NCBI GenBank assembly: GCA_023394615.1
Contig: JAEXAI010000016.1
Coordinates: forward strand, 1-64,000
From: Actinomycetes bacterium
GTDB lineage: Bacteria > Actinomycetota > Coriobacteriia > Coriobacteriales > Eggerthellaceae
DNA: 64,000 nucleotides
Direction: 5' to 3'
In this document: positions 1 to 7,963 of the stretch, in pieces
Layout: the number at the start of each line of letters is the position of its first letter
How positions within the stretch are numbered: the first letter of the stretch is position 1
Notes under the pieces: model-generated
The model's database searches: none
What the model was told of the DNA's origin: nothing
Seen by the model: the letters and a program-made list of their open reading frames with translations, nothing else
Made by a program: the position numbers and the translations under genes

Positions 1-91
1 CACTTTTTCCCGCAACTGTCGCAAGGTGAGGAGGATTCATCTGGCATCCTAACGGACATCGGTCCAACGATACCCGTTAGGAGCAACTTAG

Positions 92-175
92 ATGATACAG
101 GACAAAATGATCGATGAGATACAAGAGTTCAAGTTAACCGGCTGTACGCTTAGCGAAATAATATGGTTGAAGTAA
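92..175 (+). other. Short helix-turn-helix-like fragment (27 codons)
   Basis: An AGGAG ribosome-binding site at about 79-83 precedes ATG at 92, followed by 27 codons ending in TAA at 173. The peptide (MIQDKMIDEIQEF then KLTGCTLSEII) resembles the first helices of transposase-type DNA-binding domains. No continuation was found in the same frame, so it is probably a truncated N-terminus of a mobile-element gene. The family is not established. Confidence 0.25.
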
Positions 176-265
176 TCGAGACACCGAGAAGCCTTTGCTA
201 AGAGAGTCACCGGCCGATGCACTACACTATGCTCGAGCAGATTTCGAGCGGAAAGGAAGGCATAG

Positions 266-601
266 GTGGCACAGACGAGGAAGAAGTACACGCCTGAATT
301 CAAGGCCCGGCTGGTAGTCTAGGCGCTGAAGGAGGAACGGACCGTCCAGGAGATCGCATCCGACAACGGGATCAACCCGAACCTGCTGTTCAAATGGCGC
401 AAGGAGTTCCTGGACCACCCGGAATGCGTCTTCGACGAGAAGAAGCGCGACGAGGATCTGAGAAGGAGGGAAGAAGAAGTCGCAGCAGAGAGGGACGACA
501 TGCTCAAGACCATTGGCACGCTCACCCTCGAACGCGACTATCTTCGGCGAAGCTGTGAGAAGCTCGGCATCGATGGGAGACTGGAAGGCGCTGGCCGCTG
601 A
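266..601 (+). pseudogene. IS3-family transposase OrfA remnant with internal stop
   Basis: Read from GTG 266, the frame encodes a typical IS3 OrfA: a basic start with K-Y-T-P-E-F-K-A-R-L-V, a helix-turn-helix (V-Q-E-I-A-S-D-N-G-I-N-P-N-L-L-F-K-W-R-K-E-F), then a charged leucine-zipper-like helix ending L-T-L-E-R-D-Y-L-R-R-S-C-E-K-L-G. A TAG at 320-322 interrupts it just after the R-L-V motif. The frame then runs to TGA 599-601, and the expected OrfB integrase core (DDE) is absent downstream. OrfA would bind the insertion-sequence ends; this copy cannot be functional. It marks past insertion activity at the edge of the island. Confidence 0.8.
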
Positions 602-835
602 GGATGCGGCGGGGATAACGCGCACGCGCTGCTGCGTGATAGGGGAAAACCAGCGGCCGTTAACCCGGAATCGGTCACACTGGCAAATGAGTATACGCCC
701 GTCGAATTATCTAATCTGCGGTTAAGGGCTGAAAACGCGTTAAAGAATTTGCTGCGCTACATCCAATCATGATGCCGTCGATGAAGCCGATGCGTAACTG
801 CTTTAACATGGACTTATTGATAGCTAGACGTGATA
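602..835. other. Gene-poor stretch with a small open fragment
   Basis: Between the transposase remnant and the first reverse transcriptase no complete gene is visible. A short open frame on the plus strand ends at TGA 770-772 and reads E-L-S-N-L-R-L-R-A-E-N-A-L-K-N-L-L-R-Y, a coiled-coil-like stretch that could be another decayed mobile-element gene. Its origin is unknown. Confidence 0.3.
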
Positions 836-2365
836 CTAAATTCTGCAGAAGCGTATCCCAGCAGTTTTCATTTTTTCGTAGAAGGACGTGGATTTCGTGA
901 GCTCTAGCTTATCTTCAAGTACTAGTTTTGAAATGTGATTTCGAGCATAAAGCTCATAGAGCATGATCCATGATCTCGAGTGTTTCGTTAATGCTTCTAT
1001 TTGCTCATCATCGAGATATCCTTTTTCTAAAAGCAGTAGTTGTGCAAGCTCATTCCTAGATGCTACAACTTTTTCAATCGTTGCCTTGTTGTTGTTTAAC
1101 AGTTTTGTTTCCGCCAACACGTAGACGAGCCATGCTACTTCAAAGTCGTGATTGAGTTTTAGATGTTTATCAACTAAACCGTTTATGATGTGCTTATCTG
1201 CAGTACTCAACTTTAGTTTTCTGCTGTTCTGAATCAGAAGGGTGCATGCTTTCGAAAGTGAACGGCTGTCATTTTCAATTATTGTCAGCAAATACGATTT
1301 GTATAGACCATTGTCCTTTGCGCTTAGAGGCTTTTTTTCGAGGTTCTTCAACAGAAATCTAATTGAACCTTTTGTACCGTTCATTTCCATTAATGAAAAT
1401 GTGTTGAACAGACTCATCAATTCATCGGGTTCGATCGCGCTTTTGTAACGCTCATCAAAGATCTTTTCTAAATTGTCAACAATATAGAATGGGAAATCGA
1501 CCGTCTTCGTTTTTTGATTATTAAGAGAAAAACTATATCGTCGAAGGATATCAATGAAAATGCCTTCAACTCTATCTTGATCGTTCCCGTAAAGATAAAC
1601 CTCGTAATCATCTACATAGCGAGAAAACGTGACACCGCTACTGATTAAATCATTGTCGATGCGGCACAGAATACCCTCTACAACCATTCTTGATATTAGC
1701 GGACCAGCCAATAATCCATTTGTTCTGTTTTGATTTTGTCTCCGCAAGAAACTGTCGAAGCTTGAGTACTTTTTATAGGTATCTGTATTTCTCGATTTGG
1801 TGGAGTTATCTTTGTTTTCGTACTCAATTTCGGCTTTTTCAAGTCCGAGTATAATTGCCGGCACAAGATGCGTGTAAAAACTACCGAAGCAGTTTGCGAT
1901 ATCGAGCTTCATAATTTTACTAGCGCCCTGCGCTCTTTTAATCTTCTCAATGGTGTTATCTATGTAATCCGATTCTGTGTGGGGTAGCTCGATGGAGCTG
2001 TTCGCGTTTTTTGCATAAGATTGTTCCTGCTTGTATGCGGTATTGTCTTTTCCTAGAATTGGAGAAAAGGAACAACTCCCATGGCTTTCTGTGAACTCGA
2101 TCAATTCGTTGAATATATTGTTATCTCGCATAAAGTAATACAGTGCTAAGTAGGAAGAGATTTCAGGAATAAAAATATTGCGCCGACCACCAGCGGAATC
2201 GAATCTGGACATGGTATAGCAATAGGGATTTATCAAATCCCCCCTTGATGGTGGAGCACCTATTTGCAATAATTTCTCATCAATACTGAAACAAGGGGGT
2301 AGATACTCTGAGAAAAACCCATTCAGTGCGATATCTTTTCCGATGGCTTTATAATCACGGGTCAT
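836..2365 (-). CDS. Abi/UG-class reverse transcriptase, copy 1
   Basis: A 509-residue RNA-directed DNA polymerase. Visible motifs: an N-terminal G-F-F-x-E-Y-L-P-P-x-F element (residues about 15-25); motif A K-L-D-I-A-N-C-F-G-S-F-Y (about 150-162); motif B N-G-L-L-A-G-P; motif C R-Y-V-D-D-Y with the catalytic Asp pair; and a motif D-like L-N-N-Q-K-T-K. Residues after about 330 are helical and lack the maturase, endonuclease or retron signatures. This architecture fits abortive-infection and defence-associated (UG/DRT) reverse transcriptases; the exact subclass is not assigned. The ATG at 2365 was chosen because it aligns with the start of the paralogue at 7964-9493 and has AAAGGA eight bases upstream; a TTG two codons earlier is possible. 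The first 100 residues differ from the paralogue at only about 12 positions. Phage defence is inferred from family and context. Confidence 0.85.
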   Translation of the reverse strand: MTRDYKAIGKDIALNGFFSEYLPPCFSIDEKLLQIGAPPSRGDLINPYCYTMSRFDSAGGRRNIFIPEISSYLALYYFMRDNNIFNELIEFTESHGSCSFSPILGKDNTAYKQEQSYAKNANSSIELPHTESDYIDNTIEKIKRAQGASKIMKLDIANCFGSFYTHLVPAIILGLEKAEIEYENKDNSTKSRNTDTYKKYSSFDSFLRRQNQNRTNGLLAGPLISRMVVEGILCRIDNDLISSGVTFSRYVDDYEVYLYGNDQDRVEGIFIDILRRYSFSLNNQKTKTVDFPFYIVDNLEKIFDERYKSAIEPDELMSLFNTFSLMEMNGTKGSIRFLLKNLEKKPLSAKDNGLYKSYLLTIIENDSRSLSKACTLLIQNSRKLKLSTADKHIINGLVDKHLKLNHDFEVAWLVYVLAETKLLNNNKATIEKVVASRNELAQLLLLEKGYLDDEQIEALTKHSRSWIMLYELYARNHISKLVLEDKLELTKSTSFYEKMKTAGIRFCRI

Positions 2366-2448
2366 TATCAAATCCTTTCTTGGGAACGATATATCCTATT
2401 GCAAGAAATTCATTGTGCGGTATTGCTTCTGATGCGTATTGGCTGGCT
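2366..2448 (-). other. Conserved upstream segment of RT copy 1
   Basis: About 75 bases before the start codon are clearly similar to the sequence before RT copy 2 (9502-9576); beyond that the flanks diverge. Two minus-strand frames stay readable across it. One ends at TAG 2396-2398, at exactly the equivalent place in the other copy; the other shows I-V-P-K-K-G-F in both copies and overlaps the RT start. It is therefore either the 3' end of a lost upstream gene or a conserved leader RNA. Many defence RT systems have an upstream non-coding RNA. Confidence 0.5.
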
Positions 2449-2758
2449 TCTCGCATCTCAGTTTCAACTATCCCTGAAATAGTCAGTAAAGTAAGTGTAA
2501 GTAGGTGGCTATATCGACCTTAAATCCTTAGGAAACCATGGTAGACTACATATGCAAGAAACGTGGTTGCAAGAGTATGATTTGTCTGAATTAAAAGCAC
2601 TTCGTGAATAGTGCTCTCCAGCTTCATAGGCCTCGTTATCTAGTATCTTATTTTCCATTCTGATGCCATGCATAAAAAGACTATAAACTCCTAGTGTTTT
2701 AGAAGAGGAAGACACTCGGTCAAATGAAAGAACCACAAACAAATAAAGTCAATCATAA
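2449..2758. other. Intergenic stretch without a recognisable gene
   Basis: The stretch between RT copy 1 and the DUF6978 remnant has only short open frames on both strands, with no family signature I recognise. A 77-codon minus-strand frame (2509-2742) could be part of the same decayed gene that once lay upstream of the RT, but nothing in it is diagnostic. Confidence 0.3.
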
Positions 2759-2980
2759 GAATCTTGTGCCCATACCAATCCGGATGGAAGTATCCTGAAA
2801 GGTTCGCACGTACATATTGCGAAAGAAGGATTCGGCGATCGATTCGCGTTTGCCTTTGGAAGCTTGGAAGCGAGCAGTGTCACAGGAGGGAACACGGTAA
2901 TTCCTCTCATATTCGAGTCATTTCAAGGGTATTGTCACATTGAAAGCTCCTTGGTTATAGATTGGTCGTTAGGGGTTTAA
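2759..2980 (+). pseudogene. DUF6978-family protein, 3' fragment
   Basis: The open frame lacks a start codon and a complete N-terminus but keeps the characteristic C-terminal part of DUF6978 proteins: H-T-N-P-D-G, then a G-S-H-V-H-I element, K-E-G-F-G-D-R-F-A-F and a late Y-C-H-I-E. An in-frame stop (2756-2758) lies just before it, so the first half is gone. The frame ends at TAA 2978-2980, one base before the GTG of the DUF1829 gene, indicating that the two were translated as a coupled pair. DUF6978 has no established biochemical function. Identification rests on remembered family motifs. Confidence 0.55.
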
Positions 2981-2981
2981 T

Positions 2982-3773
2982 GTGGATATTGACACCGCAC
3001 ATGCAATTATTGATGGTTATGCCAATTGGTGGCGTGATGGAATAGAAGTATATCAAGAGGGTGCCTCGATAAGACTTATATGCCCTATGTTGGATCGCCA
3101 TAACGATCACATGAGTATATATATCGCCGATGATCAGGCAACGGGAGGATTTCTGCTTACAGATATCGGATCCACTATTTGCGATCTTTCTGCATCAGGC
3201 TGCGACGTGTTATCAAGTGAAGCGCGAAAATCGAAGCTTGATGCCGTTGTCCGTGGTTTTGGTATTGCGCGCGAAGGGGAAGAACTGTATGTCAAAACTG
3301 GCATGGATCATCTCTTTCAATCAATGAACATGCTTATGCAAAGTATGGCATCGGTGGATGATTTCTTCTTTACTGTAAAAGATAGCGTGAAGAATCTCTT
3401 TATCGATGATATTGCTACATGGCTGGATGACAACGAAATCAGATTCATGCAAGATGTGAAGGTATCCGGACGTTCGGGTTTCGAATCGAAATTTGATTTT
3501 GTTATTCCAAAATCCGGAAGTATTGCGCCAGAGCGATATATTAAAGCAGTTGGCATGCCATCGGAGACGAGCGTGAAAAATGCTCTGTTTGGCTGGAACG
3601 ACATAAAAATCGCTAGACCGGGAGACGCGACAGAGTATATATTCATGAATTCGCTAAATTCAAAATCGAGAATCGTTGATTCATCACTTAAATCAGCATG
3701 CGAGAGTTATGGCGTAAAACCTGTTGTCTGGGATGGGTCAGCGGATTCGGTTCTCGGCGAACTTGTTGCTTAA
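2982..3773 (+). CDS. DUF1828/DUF1829 domain protein
   Basis: A 263-residue soluble protein. The N-terminal half (about residues 25-120, with D-D-Q-A-T-G-G-F-L-L-T-D-I-G and a G-F-G-I element) matches DUF1828; the C-terminal half (about 150-255, with F-D-F-V-I-P and a late V-V-W-D) matches DUF1829. The start is GTG 2982 with AGGGG six bases upstream; an ATG overlapping it is out of frame. It directly follows the DUF6978 fragment. Genes of this kind are usually found in phage- or defence-related loci; the activity is unknown. With its partner truncated, this copy may be an orphan remnant that still has an intact reading frame. Confidence 0.75.
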   Translation: MDIDTAHAIIDGYANWWRDGIEVYQEGASIRLICPMLDRHNDHMSIYIADDQATGGFLLTDIGSTICDLSASGCDVLSSEARKSKLDAVVRGFGIAREGEELYVKTGMDHLFQSMNMLMQSMASVDDFFFTVKDSVKNLFIDDIATWLDDNEIRFMQDVKVSGRSGFESKFDFVIPKSGSIAPERYIKAVGMPSETSVKNALFGWNDIKIARPGDATEYIFMNSLNSKSRIVDSSLKSACESYGVKPVVWDGSADSVLGELVA

Positions 3774-3997
3774 TAGTTGAATTATCGCCCACTTCGTAAC
3801 CACAATAATTAAGTTGACTTGTCGATTAGAAGCTCACCTATCAACATGCCTGGTATGAAGCTTTCAGACTTTATGCTGAAGGTACCGTCAAGATTCTTTT
3901 GCGAATTTCATGATTTCCTAGGTATGGCCATCGGCTTGCTGTCGGTCGTCTCGCTAGTTCGCTTGACTTAGGCTGAAAAAATGGTGGGTAGCCATGC

Positions 3998-4003
3998 TAA
4001 AAT
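3998..4003 (+). promoter_or_regulatory. Candidate extended -10 for the ImmA/IrrE operon
   Basis: TGC followed by TAAAAT forms an extended -10 box about 42 bases before the ATG at 4046. No good -35 sits at 17 bases. Spacing to the gene is plausible, but there is no independent support. Confidence 0.35.
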
Positions 4004-4045
4004 GAATCATCGCGAACACTGTTGTTAACGGAAGGGAGGCTACTG

Positions 4046-5197
4046 ATGGCAGCACAATTGAATCCAGAGATTGTAAATTGGGCTGTTAAGCGTAGCGGTC
4101 TTTCCGAGGATTATCTTCCAAACAAATACCCTAAGTACAATCAATGGCTTGATGGAACCTGGAATCCAACGGTGAAGCAGCTTAAGGAAGTTGCGAACGT
4201 TCTTCATGTGCGCTTGTGCGAGCTGTTCTCCGACTCCGTACCTGACTACGACTTGCAGATTGCAGACTTTCGCACGATTGATGATGCGCAAGCAAAGCAA
4301 CCGAGTCCAGAATTGTACGACACCATAGACATGATGCTTGCGCGGCAAATCTGGATGAAGGACTACTTTGAGTTCGAGGGCTACAGCCCAGTAGCTTTTG
4401 TTGGTTCCTATAAGGATAGGCCGATGAACTACGAGACGGCTGTGCTTCTTGCTGCTGACATGCATTCTCGCCTAGGCTTAAACGGAACATGGGCAAGCCA
4501 ATGTAAGACCGTGGACTCCGCGTTTAAGACTCTTAAGAATCGTATTGAGATGATGAGTGTATCTGTAGTGGTCAATGGTGTGGTTGGGGACAACACTTCT
4601 CGCTCCCTTGATGTTGACGAGTTCAGAGGGTTTGTCCTAGCTGATGAAAATGCCCCGATCATCTTCATCAATGGGCGCGATACCAAGAGTGCTCAGATTT
4701 TTACCCTTATCCACGAGCTTTGTCATCTTGCTTATGCGCAAACTGGCGTAAGCAATGCTTCCGATGACAAGGATCCGAGTGAGGACATTGAGCTTTTCTG
4801 TAATATCGTCGCTGCAGAGTTCCTTGTGCCCGCGGCTCTACTCAAGGGCGATTGGATTAAAGACTCCAGGGATAACTACACCAAGATTAAGAAGACTGCA
4901 GCGGCACGTAAAGTAAACTTCATCGTTGTGGCGCGTAAAGCACGCGATATGGAGCTTGTTAGCCAAGAGGAGTTCTTCTGTCTTTACAACCAGTACAAAA
5001 GTGATTTGCCTCCAGCCAAGAAAAGAACTGGTGACGGTGGGAAATTCATCCTGAACAAACAGTATAGGCTGGGCAATGTATTCTCTGATGCCGTGCGCAC
5101 AGCAGTAGGTACGAATTATCTTGACTATCGTGATGCTTATGACCTTACAGGCATGAAGGCGCCTACATTTAAGAAGTATTTTGAGGAGGTAGTGTAA
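4046..5197 (+). CDS. HTH and ImmA/IrrE-type metallopeptidase protein
   Basis: A 383-residue protein with an N-terminal XRE-like segment (about residues 1-60; L-P-N-K-Y-P-K-Y-N-Q-W-L-D-G, then L-K-E-V-A-N-V-L-H-V) and a central zinc peptidase domain with L-I-H-E-L-C-H-L-A-Y (HExxH type, about residue 230). ATG 4046 has GGGAGG seven bases upstream; an earlier in-frame TTG at 4022 lies within the leader and lacks a site. Family members cleave or sense partner regulators in mobile elements and toxin-antitoxin loci. Here the stop codon abuts the start of a DUF4411 PIN-like gene, a well known pairing in which this protein is thought to be the antitoxin or regulator. No sign of damage. Confidence 0.85.
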   Translation: MAAQLNPEIVNWAVKRSGLSEDYLPNKYPKYNQWLDGTWNPTVKQLKEVANVLHVRLCELFSDSVPDYDLQIADFRTIDDAQAKQPSPELYDTIDMMLARQIWMKDYFEFEGYSPVAFVGSYKDRPMNYETAVLLAADMHSRLGLNGTWASQCKTVDSAFKTLKNRIEMMSVSVVVNGVVGDNTSRSLDVDEFRGFVLADENAPIIFINGRDTKSAQIFTLIHELCHLAYAQTGVSNASDDKDPSEDIELFCNIVAAEFLVPAALLKGDWIKDSRDNYTKIKKTAAARKVNFIVVARKARDMELVSQEEFFCLYNQYKSDLPPAKKRTGDGGKFILNKQYRLGNVFSDAVRTAVGTNYLDYRDAYDLTGMKAPTFKKYFEEVV

Positions 5198-5680
5198 TTG
5201 GACCGCTACCTGCTTGATACGAATTTCTTCATTACCAGTGAGCAGTACATTCCGTTTGATATTTTTCCCAGCTTCTGGTCTAGCTTGGCGGCTTTGCTCG
5301 AATCAGGAGAGGCACTTATCCATGAGAGCGTGATGGATGAGCTTAAGCGCAAGGAGGACGAGTTGCTTCCATGGCTCAAAAGCCTCAACAACGTGAAACC
5401 AGTGAAGGCAAGTCAGCAGGTTTTGGATAAGTATCTTGAGGTCTGCAATTGGCCAGCATCAAAAAACTATGACAGCAACGCTATCAAGGAGTTTACAGCT
5501 ACTGACAGAGCCGATGCGTGGCTGTGCGCTGAAGCTTGCGTGTCTGGATATGTTCTGGTTACTTACGAAAAGAGCTCCAACTCAATAAAGAAAGTAAAGA
5601 TTCCAAATGTATGTGATGCCTTTGGGGTCACTTGTATTGATTGCCGCAATTTCATGCGTAAAGAAGGCTTTAAGTTCTAG
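5198..5680 (+). CDS. DUF4411 PIN-like toxin partner
   Basis: A 160-residue protein beginning at TTG 5198, immediately after the preceding stop, with GAGGAGG just upstream inside the neighbour. The opening Y-L-L-D-T-N-F-F-I-T is the first acidic motif of the PIN fold. Conserved acidic residues follow (E-S-V-M-D-E-L around 45-51; T-D-R-A-D-A-W around 103-109), the pattern expected of a Mg-dependent RNase active site. DUF4411 proteins are paired with ImmA/IrrE-type proteins and are predicted RNase toxins. The zero-base spacing implies strict translational coupling. Confidence 0.8.
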   Translation: MDRYLLDTNFFITSEQYIPFDIFPSFWSSLAALLESGEALIHESVMDELKRKEDELLPWLKSLNNVKPVKASQQVLDKYLEVCNWPASKNYDSNAIKEFTATDRADAWLCAEACVSGYVLVTYEKSSNSIKKVKIPNVCDAFGVTCIDCRNFMRKEGFKF

Positions 5681-5776
5681 GTATTTTGAGCTGAGTGTTC
5701 GCCCTGCGCGAGCGATGGCACAGACGGGCGTGATTTCATACTTGCCCTTGTCGAAGAAAGCCTAAGGTGCTACTCA

Positions 5777-5938
5777 GTGCTCGACATCAAATATACCTGG
5801 CAATTCAAAAAAGACGCCAAGAAGAAGCGCAGGCAGGGATTGGATTTAGGGAAGCTGGATGAGGTTATCCTCGCGTTGCGTGAGCAGAAGCCGTTCCCCG
5901 AAAGCGAATGTGAGCCAAGAGGAGTGGTGACGGCGTAA
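5777..5938 (+). pseudogene. YafQ-like (RelE superfamily) toxin, truncated
   Basis: From GTG 5777 the 53-codon frame reads like the first half of YafQ toxins: L-D-I-K-Y-T-W-Q-F-K-K-D, then G-L-D-L-G-K-L-D-E-V-I and a P-F-P-E segment. Normal members are about 90 residues and continue with the catalytic His/Arg half. Here the frame ends at TAA 5936-5938 before the catalytic residues, so it cannot be an active mRNA interferase. The sequence just upstream (5700-5776) may be the tail of a lost DinJ/RelB antitoxin. Confidence 0.6.
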
Positions 5939-6081
5939 AAGCACTGTCAATTCTCGTGCTGGTTCCATTTGGATGCCATGAGGTGAATGCGAAGGATGCA
6001 ATGGTTTTCGCATTCCTTGCTAACAGCCTGTCATCGTAATAGAAACGACAGTTGTAACGGCCGAGGAAGGGATAGGTTGAA

Positions 6082-7653
6082 ATGGCGGCGGATACCGCAG
6101 AGATTGCTAAAAGCATGGAGAACGCTAGAAAATCACCGGTCTCGTTCGGGATACCCAGTCCAAAAACTTACGGTGAGTTTTTGGATGAGATATCTTCCGA
6201 CGACTTGTTCGTGGGACTGTTGGGTCATGGCCTTTTCGATGATAAGCTTCCTCCGCTGTTCTCTTCGAAGGGTTTCTGCGACTACTGCCTGATAACGCCA
6301 CCTACGCCTTCAAACAAACAAACATACGATTATGTCTCATATAGGTGTGTCAGGAACATCGGCGAGACAAGAATCATGGGACTGCCCAACCCTATCGGCT
6401 ACTTCAGTCTTTGTAGGTGTCTTTCAGACAATTGGGAGTCAATTAGACAAAAGCTGAAGGAGATCACTGAAGGGCAAAACCATAAAGTTAGCCGTATCCA
6501 CATAAGGAAACAGAAAAACACCCCGAAACTTTTTGAAATGAACTACGGGACATGGGCGAACGATGGTGACCCCGTTCCGGAGATTCAGGTGACAGCTCGC
6601 TACCAGGTAGTCAGTGATATTACCCAGTGCTTCCCGAGCATCTACTCTCATGCGGTTCCCTGGGCGCTTGTTGGCAAGGACAACGCGAAGAAAAACAGAG
6701 ATGACGAGTTGTGGTTCAATAGGCTTGATCAGATGTTGAGAAAATGCACCAACGGAGAAACTCATGGCATACTCATCGGTCCAAGCGCCTCTAGTCTTGT
6801 CGCCGAGATTATTCTCACCCGTGTCGATAAGGTTCTATTGGAAAAAGGTTTCAGTTTCATAAGAAGCATAGACGACTATCAGTGCTTCGTTGGGTCATAT
6901 GAGGATGCGGAGGAATTCATCAGAGTACTTGATCTTGAACTTCTGAAATTTGGTCTGATGAGGAATCAGAAGAAGACCAGGATTATGGTGTTGCCTGTGG
7001 CTACGGAGGAAGAATGGCCTCGTGCTTTGAAAAGCTTTCCTCTTCCCACTGAGGGTAAGCTCACTAGGGGGCAGGTTCTCGCCTTTTTGGATTTCGGCGT
7101 TGACCTTGTAAAAGCCAATGGAGACAACGCTGCTATTTTGAATTATGCCCTGAAGATGCTTTCAAGGAGAGAGATGACTGCCCCGGCGGCTGCACTGCTA
7201 TTGAGCAGATCCTTTCAGTTCGTCAGATTGTTTCCGTACTTGGCCCCAATCATGGAAGAGGTAGTATTCGGTCCCTTTCATGCCTGTAAGAATGATATCC
7301 AACGCCTTTCCGATGATCTATACGAATATGCTAAGCGAACCAAGACTTGGTTTCCGGCATATTATGCCTTCTACTATGCTCTCAAGTATGACTTCAACTT
7401 GTCGAAGGCTAAAGTCGATGACGTCATCGAGAGCGATGACTGCATTCTTAAAGTGCTCGAACTTTGTTATGCAAAGAAGAGGAAGAATAGAGATGCGGTG
7501 AAGAAGCTGCACGATGATGCGGTCGCCCTAATGGAAGCGGAAGATGTAGATCAAAACTGGGTTTTTGTCTACGAAGCGCTCAATGCGTCTGAACTCAAGG
7601 GAGATTTCGCAGCGATGAAGAAGGCAAAAGTATCGTTCGTCGACCTTCCGTGA
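6082..7653 (+). CDS. Abi/UG-class reverse transcriptase, divergent member
   Basis: A 523-residue polymerase. Motif A is S-D-I-T-Q-C-F-P-S-I-Y (about 177-187), motif B G-I-L-I-G-P-S-A-S-S-L-V, and motif C R-S-I-D-D-Y, in which Ser replaces the usual Tyr or Phe of the YxDD box but both Asp are present. A motif D-like R-N-Q-K-K-T-R follows. The N-terminus has G-L-F-D-D-K-L-P-P-L-F, matching the G-F-F-x-E-Y-L-P-P element of the two flanking copies, and both have a related block before motif A, so all three are distant relatives. The C-terminal 200 residues are helical. The ATG has GGATAGG about six bases upstream. It stands alone on the plus strand, transcribed oppositely to the other two. An antiphage role is inferred. 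Confidence 0.8.
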   Translation: MAADTAEIAKSMENARKSPVSFGIPSPKTYGEFLDEISSDDLFVGLLGHGLFDDKLPPLFSSKGFCDYCLITPPTPSNKQTYDYVSYRCVRNIGETRIMGLPNPIGYFSLCRCLSDNWESIRQKLKEITEGQNHKVSRIHIRKQKNTPKLFEMNYGTWANDGDPVPEIQVTARYQVVSDITQCFPSIYSHAVPWALVGKDNAKKNRDDELWFNRLDQMLRKCTNGETHGILIGPSASSLVAEIILTRVDKVLLEKGFSFIRSIDDYQCFVGSYEDAEEFIRVLDLELLKFGLMRNQKKTRIMVLPVATEEEWPRALKSFPLPTEGKLTRGQVLAFLDFGVDLVKANGDNAAILNYALKMLSRREMTAPAAALLLSRSFQFVRLFPYLAPIMEEVVFGPFHACKNDIQRLSDDLYEYAKRTKTWFPAYYAFYYALKYDFNLSKAKVDDVIESDDCILKVLELCYAKKRKNRDAVKKLHDDAVALMEAEDVDQNWVFVYEALNASELKGDFAAMKKAKVSFVDLP

Positions 7654-7963
7654 ATCATGTCTTGATGCGCAGCTACTTGAATGGCCGCACCAGAGACAGC
7701 CTATGCGGTAAGCCTTCAGCAAACAATAAGAATAATTAAATAGTCATCCTCTTATTGGTGAGCCGATTCTGCCTGGGATAGCGTTAATTGTCGTAGGCTC
7801 TTAGTGTAATCCGCTTTTTAGTTTGTGATTATTCGCACTCATTAGCACCACCGATTGCGCAACGAGCACCAAGCGGAATCATGCCGAGCACCACATAGCA
7901 TCACAATCCGAAATCACCACAAGCACCACCTCCAGCCCGATTCTCAATGAATATACACAAGTT
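7654..7963. other. Intergenic stretch between convergent RT genes
   Basis: About 310 bases with no gene. AGCACCA occurs four times (starts 7844, 7865, 7887, 7922) at irregular spacing. No strong terminator hairpin was found although two RT genes converge here. Confidence 0.4.

Noticed and set aside
7844..7928. Four AGCACCA copies as a possible CRISPR or iteron array
   Set aside because: The unit is only seven bases, spacing is irregular (21, 22, 35) and no cas or rep genes are present.
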